Positions 61,430-64,000 of a stretch of 64,000 nucleotides of DNA are shown piece by piece. The notes under the pieces are model-generated. The model worked only from the letters and a program-made list of their open reading frames with translations. It searched no databases and had not been told where the DNA came from. This DNA is from Anaerolineaceae bacterium (GTDB taxonomy: Bacteria > Chloroflexota > Anaerolineae > Aggregatilineales > Phototrophicaceae), in NCBI GenBank assembly GCA_002702065.1, contig NZXX01000013.1, positions 186,001 through 250,000 on the forward strand, given 5' to 3'. The translations under genes were made by a program, and so were the position numbers. Every line of letters begins with the position of its first letter. Position 1 is the stretch's first letter.

Positions 61430-63001
61430 ATGAGCCATACACTGGATGCGATTACGGATCAGTTTCAGGCGTTGATTGACCAGGGTTCGCTGGTGGGGTT
61501 GGCGCTGGCGATCATACGCAATGGCGAGACAATTTACAGCAGAGGCATGGGCGTTACCGGGGTTGAGGATTATCGCCTGCCAGTGACACCGGACACGCTG
61601 TTTGCTATTGGTTCGATTACCAAAACGGTGGCAGCGGCGACCATCATGCGTCTGGTCGAACAGCAAGCCCTTGATCTGGACCGGCCCATTGTCGAGTATC
61701 TGGCAGGGTTTGCATTTGAGGACACGCTCAACGGGGCCAGGGTGACGCTGCGCCATCTGCTCAGCCATGCCAGCGGGCTGCCAGCCGCCGGGCGCAACTG
61801 GGGTTTACGCGGGCGGGACGCGCTGCGCCGGTTTGTTGATGAGGACTTACGCTATCACCAGTTTTTCACCCCACCGGGCACGGTTCATCTCTATTCAAAT
61901 ACCGCCATCAGCTGCGCGGGTTATGTGGCCGAAGCGGTTACGGGCATCCCTTTCGACACATTGGTTCAGCAGCTTATTTTCGATCCGCTTGGTATGGACC
62001 GCAGCACATTCAACCTGGCCGAAGCCATGACCTATCCAACCGCGCTGCCCCACCGGCTCGATGCAGAGGGCATGCTGCGTGTGATTCACCGGCAAGCGGA
62101 CAATGACATGGGGCACGCTTCCAGTTTCTGCTTTGGTTCGACGCACGACCTGGCAAAATTCGCGGCGGCCTTGCTGACTCCGGGCGTATTGTTTGATGCG
62201 GCGACCCTGCGTCATATGCAATCACCGGCGATCAGCCTGCATGTTGAGGGGGCCAATTACCCCGGCGCGCTGATGAATGCTGCTTTTGGGTTGGGGCAGG
62301 AACTGGGTGAATATCGCGGCTGCCGGCTTGTGGGTCATGGCGGCATGAACCAGAGCTTCAACTGCTTCCTGAAATTGTTCCCCGACCAGCAGATTGCCCT
62401 GGTGTTGCAAACCAACTACATGGGCGATGAAGATGCGCTGAACATTGTGTTTGAGCTGTTTGACGAACTGCTGCAACCATCGGCCCCGCTTCGCCCGCCG
62501 GAGCCAGCTACCGTGCCGGATGCGACACAGGCGCAACGGGTTGGGGAATATATCAACCCCGCCAGAGGGATTCGAACGATCACCCTCGACAACGGGCAGC
62601 TGATGCTGGACTCGCAGCACGCGCTCATCTGCATTGGCGAAGGCCAGTATGTCTATCGCTCGGACTGGCTGCGCTTCCCGGTGGCCTTTCCCTACCCCGA
62701 TACACTCGTCGTGCGGGGTCTGCCGTATACACGCTTGCACCGCGAAGCATTTGAACCGGACCTGGCCCAATGGCAGACCTATGCCGGTGTGTTTGTCGAT
62801 CCGTTTACCCCCTACCCCGCAGACTCAGCGATCCGGGTGCATTTTGATCAGGGACGAATCTGGATTAACGATACGGTGCAGGAAGCGCTTTCCAACACCC
62901 GGTTTGTATCGGCCAGGGGGCTATACGAATTTTCCGGTCGTGGTGCGCTTCAAGTGCAGATGGGATGCCATTATGTGCGTTCGTCGCAGTCGGACACATA
63001 G
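61430..63001 (+). CDS. Serine hydrolase, class C beta-lactamase family
   Basis: This 523-residue protein has the SxxK motif in AIGSITKTVAA (about 66), YSN in HLYSNTAISCAGY (about 155) and VGHGGMNQSFN as the third motif. The last 150 residues form an appended domain. It may act on D-peptides or short esters that the adjacent ABC transporter brings in. GAAGGTAG precedes the ATG at 61430 and it has its own promoter. No signal peptide is seen, so it works in the cytoplasm. Confidence 0.9.
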   Translation: MSHTLDAITDQFQALIDQGSLVGLALAIIRNGETIYSRGMGVTGVEDYRLPVTPDTLFAIGSITKTVAAATIMRLVEQQALDLDRPIVEYLAGFAFEDTLNGARVTLRHLLSHASGLPAAGRNWGLRGRDALRRFVDEDLRYHQFFTPPGTVHLYSNTAISCAGYVAEAVTGIPFDTLVQQLIFDPLGMDRSTFNLAEAMTYPTALPHRLDAEGMLRVIHRQADNDMGHASSFCFGSTHDLAKFAAALLTPGVLFDAATLRHMQSPAISLHVEGANYPGALMNAAFGLGQELGEYRGCRLVGHGGMNQSFNCFLKLFPDQQIALVLQTNYMGDEDALNIVFELFDELLQPSAPLRPPEPATVPDATQAQRVGEYINPARGIRTITLDNGQLMLDSQHALICIGEGQYVYRSDWLRFPVAFPYPDTLVVRGLPYTRLHREAFEPDLAQWQTYAGVFVDPFTPYPADSAIRVHFDQGRIWINDTVQEALSNTRFVSARGLYEFSGRGALQVQMGCHYVRSSQSDT

Positions 63002-63070
63002 AGTCCCTTACCCGACCGGCGGCATTTCGTGCTACAATGTCGCCCATTACTGGTTACGTCTGCCGCGTGT

Positions 63071-64000
63071 ATGCTCCGTTTTCTTAGCCAACGCCTGATT
63101 GCCTTTATCCCCACCCTGATCGGCATTTCTATTCTGGTCTTCGGTGCGATTCGGCTGGTCCCCGGCGACATTATCTCTGCCACGCTCGGCACAGAAGCCG
63201 GGATGCTGACGCAGGCGCAGCGGGCCTCGCTCGAACGCTATTACGGACTGGACAAGCCGCCGCTGGAACAGTATTTCGTCTGGATGGGCGAAGCCTTGCA
63301 GGGCAACCTGGGCCAGAGTGTGCGCCATGGCCGCCCGGTGACGGAACTGATCGCCGAGCATTTTCCGCTGACGCTGGAACTGGCGCTGCTGGCTGTGATA
63401 ATCGCGCTGCTGGTGGGGGTCCCCTTCGGCCTGATCTCAGCGATCCGGCACAACACATGGATTGATTTTGCGGGCCGCCTGTTCGCGCTGATCGGGCTGG
63501 CGGTGCCCAATTTTCTGCTTGGCACGCTCATCATTTTCGCGCTGTCGGTCTACTTCGGTATCCTGCCCAACGCCGGGAATTACGTCGATTTTACCGAAGA
63601 CCCGCTGCGCAACCTGCAACAATTGATCTTCCCGGCCATCACGCTGGGGTTTGCCTTCGCCGCGTCCGTCATGCGCATGACGCGCTCGTCCATGCTCGAA
63701 GTGCTGGGCGAGGATTACGTCCGCACCGCCCGCAGCAAGGGCCTGCGCGAACGCACCGTCATCACCCGGCACAGCCTGCGCAACGCCCTGATCCCGGTCG
63801 TCACACTGGTCGGCATCGAGATGGGCTATCTGCTGGGGGGCACATTCATCATCGAGCAGATTTTCGCACTGCCCGGCATTGGCCGCCTGCTGATCAACGC
63901 CATCTCGCAGCGGGAGTATGCGCTGGTGCAGGGGATCGTCCTGTTCATCGCGATCAATTTTGTCATCATCAACCTGCTGGTTGACCTCGTGTACGCGGCT
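63071..64000 (+). CDS. Peptide ABC transporter permease (DppB/OppB type), partial
   Basis: The first 310 codons are visible, with the frame open at the right edge. It opens LRFLSQRLIAFIPTLIGISI, typical of DppB-type permeases, and has the PGD element (LVPGDIISA). The EAA loop is EDYVRTARSKGLRERTV. At least five hydrophobic segments are seen. It pairs with the substrate-binding protein at 59711; the second permease and ATPase should lie beyond the window. ATG at 63071 follows 69 bases after the hydrolase stop. No SD-like site is clear. Confidence 0.92.
   Translation, partial: MLRFLSQRLIAFIPTLIGISILVFGAIRLVPGDIISATLGTEAGMLTQAQRASLERYYGLDKPPLEQYFVWMGEALQGNLGQSVRHGRPVTELIAEHFPLTLELALLAVIIALLVGVPFGLISAIRHNTWIDFAGRLFALIGLAVPNFLLGTLIIFALSVYFGILPNAGNYVDFTEDPLRNLQQLIFPAITLGFAFAASVMRMTRSSMLEVLGEDYVRTARSKGLRERTVITRHSLRNALIPVVTLVGIEMGYLLGGTFIIEQIFALPGIGRLLINAISQREYALVQGIVLFIAINFVIINLLVDLVYAA

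Noticed and set aside
1..64000. tRNA, rRNA or CRISPR arrays
   Set aside because: Reading the intergenic gaps showed no T-arm-like GGTTCGANTCC segment, no rRNA stretch and no evenly spaced direct repeats.

Overview
The window looks like a stretch of chromosome from an uncultivated, GC-rich member of the Chloroflexota (Anaerolineae-like). This rests on gene content, not on a marker gene: DUF4012 exopolysaccharide proteins, secreted proteins with Thr/Pro/Glu stalks, a PknB-type kinase with an extracytoplasmic Thr-rich stalk, a stand-alone CcdA/TlpA pair, and DUF6883/DUF4926/DUF2283 small-gene modules. No rRNA, tRNA, CRISPR array or phage structural gene was seen. Most genes are short independent units on both strands, with several ATGA-type overlaps marking real operons.

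Region 1-10.2 kb is accessory DNA. It holds a HepT/MntA toxin-antitoxin pair cut by the left edge, a 973-residue beta-CASP ribonuclease-like protein with an unusual C-terminal extension, a three-gene DUF6883-DUF4926-DUF2283 cassette bracketed by short repeats and preceded by a perfect palindrome, a serine hydrolase, a Uma2 nuclease, and an AT-rich gene encoding a SIR2 - STAND-like NTPase - TPR - cold-shock-domain protein. That last gene is the best candidate here for a little-described anti-phage defence system.

Region 10.2-25 kb contains housekeeping and envelope genes: two methyltransferases, a membrane-Rieske protein with ChaB, a very large polytopic membrane/TPR protein, an orphan PAS histidine kinase, a putative zinc metalloprotease with an injection-system-like leader, a low-complexity secreted protein, CcdA with a TlpA-like lipoprotein, and a pilin-like protein with a membrane partner. 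Region 25-41 kb is metabolic: aldo/keto reductase, dipeptidase, a two-subunit GMC dehydrogenase, carbonic anhydrase, a DinB/GyrI-like/MerR group, MscS, a second Uma2, a secreted serine hydrolase, the PiT-DUF47 phosphate transporter and a YcaQ-type DNA glycosylase. Intergenic palindromes of repetitive-element type are common here.

At 41.1-42.0 kb an 882-bp element with 40-bp terminal inverted repeats (36/40 identical) carries one gene of unknown function and no transposase. Region 42-51.6 kb has an amidase and an esterase followed by an exopolysaccharide operon (tyrosine autokinase/Wzz, CapD-type nucleotide-sugar dehydratase, DUF4012). Region 51.9-64 kb holds a secreted SH3/FecR-like protein, a TIR-domain Ser/Thr receptor kinase, an AI-2E family transporter, small enzymes, an App1-type phosphatase, and a peptide ABC-transport locus (binding protein, serine hydrolase, permease) that runs off the right edge.

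Coordinates of coding regions include the stop codon. Starts were moved from the longest open frame when a ribosome-binding site favoured a downstream codon. Family assignments come from reading motifs and have not been confirmed by database search.
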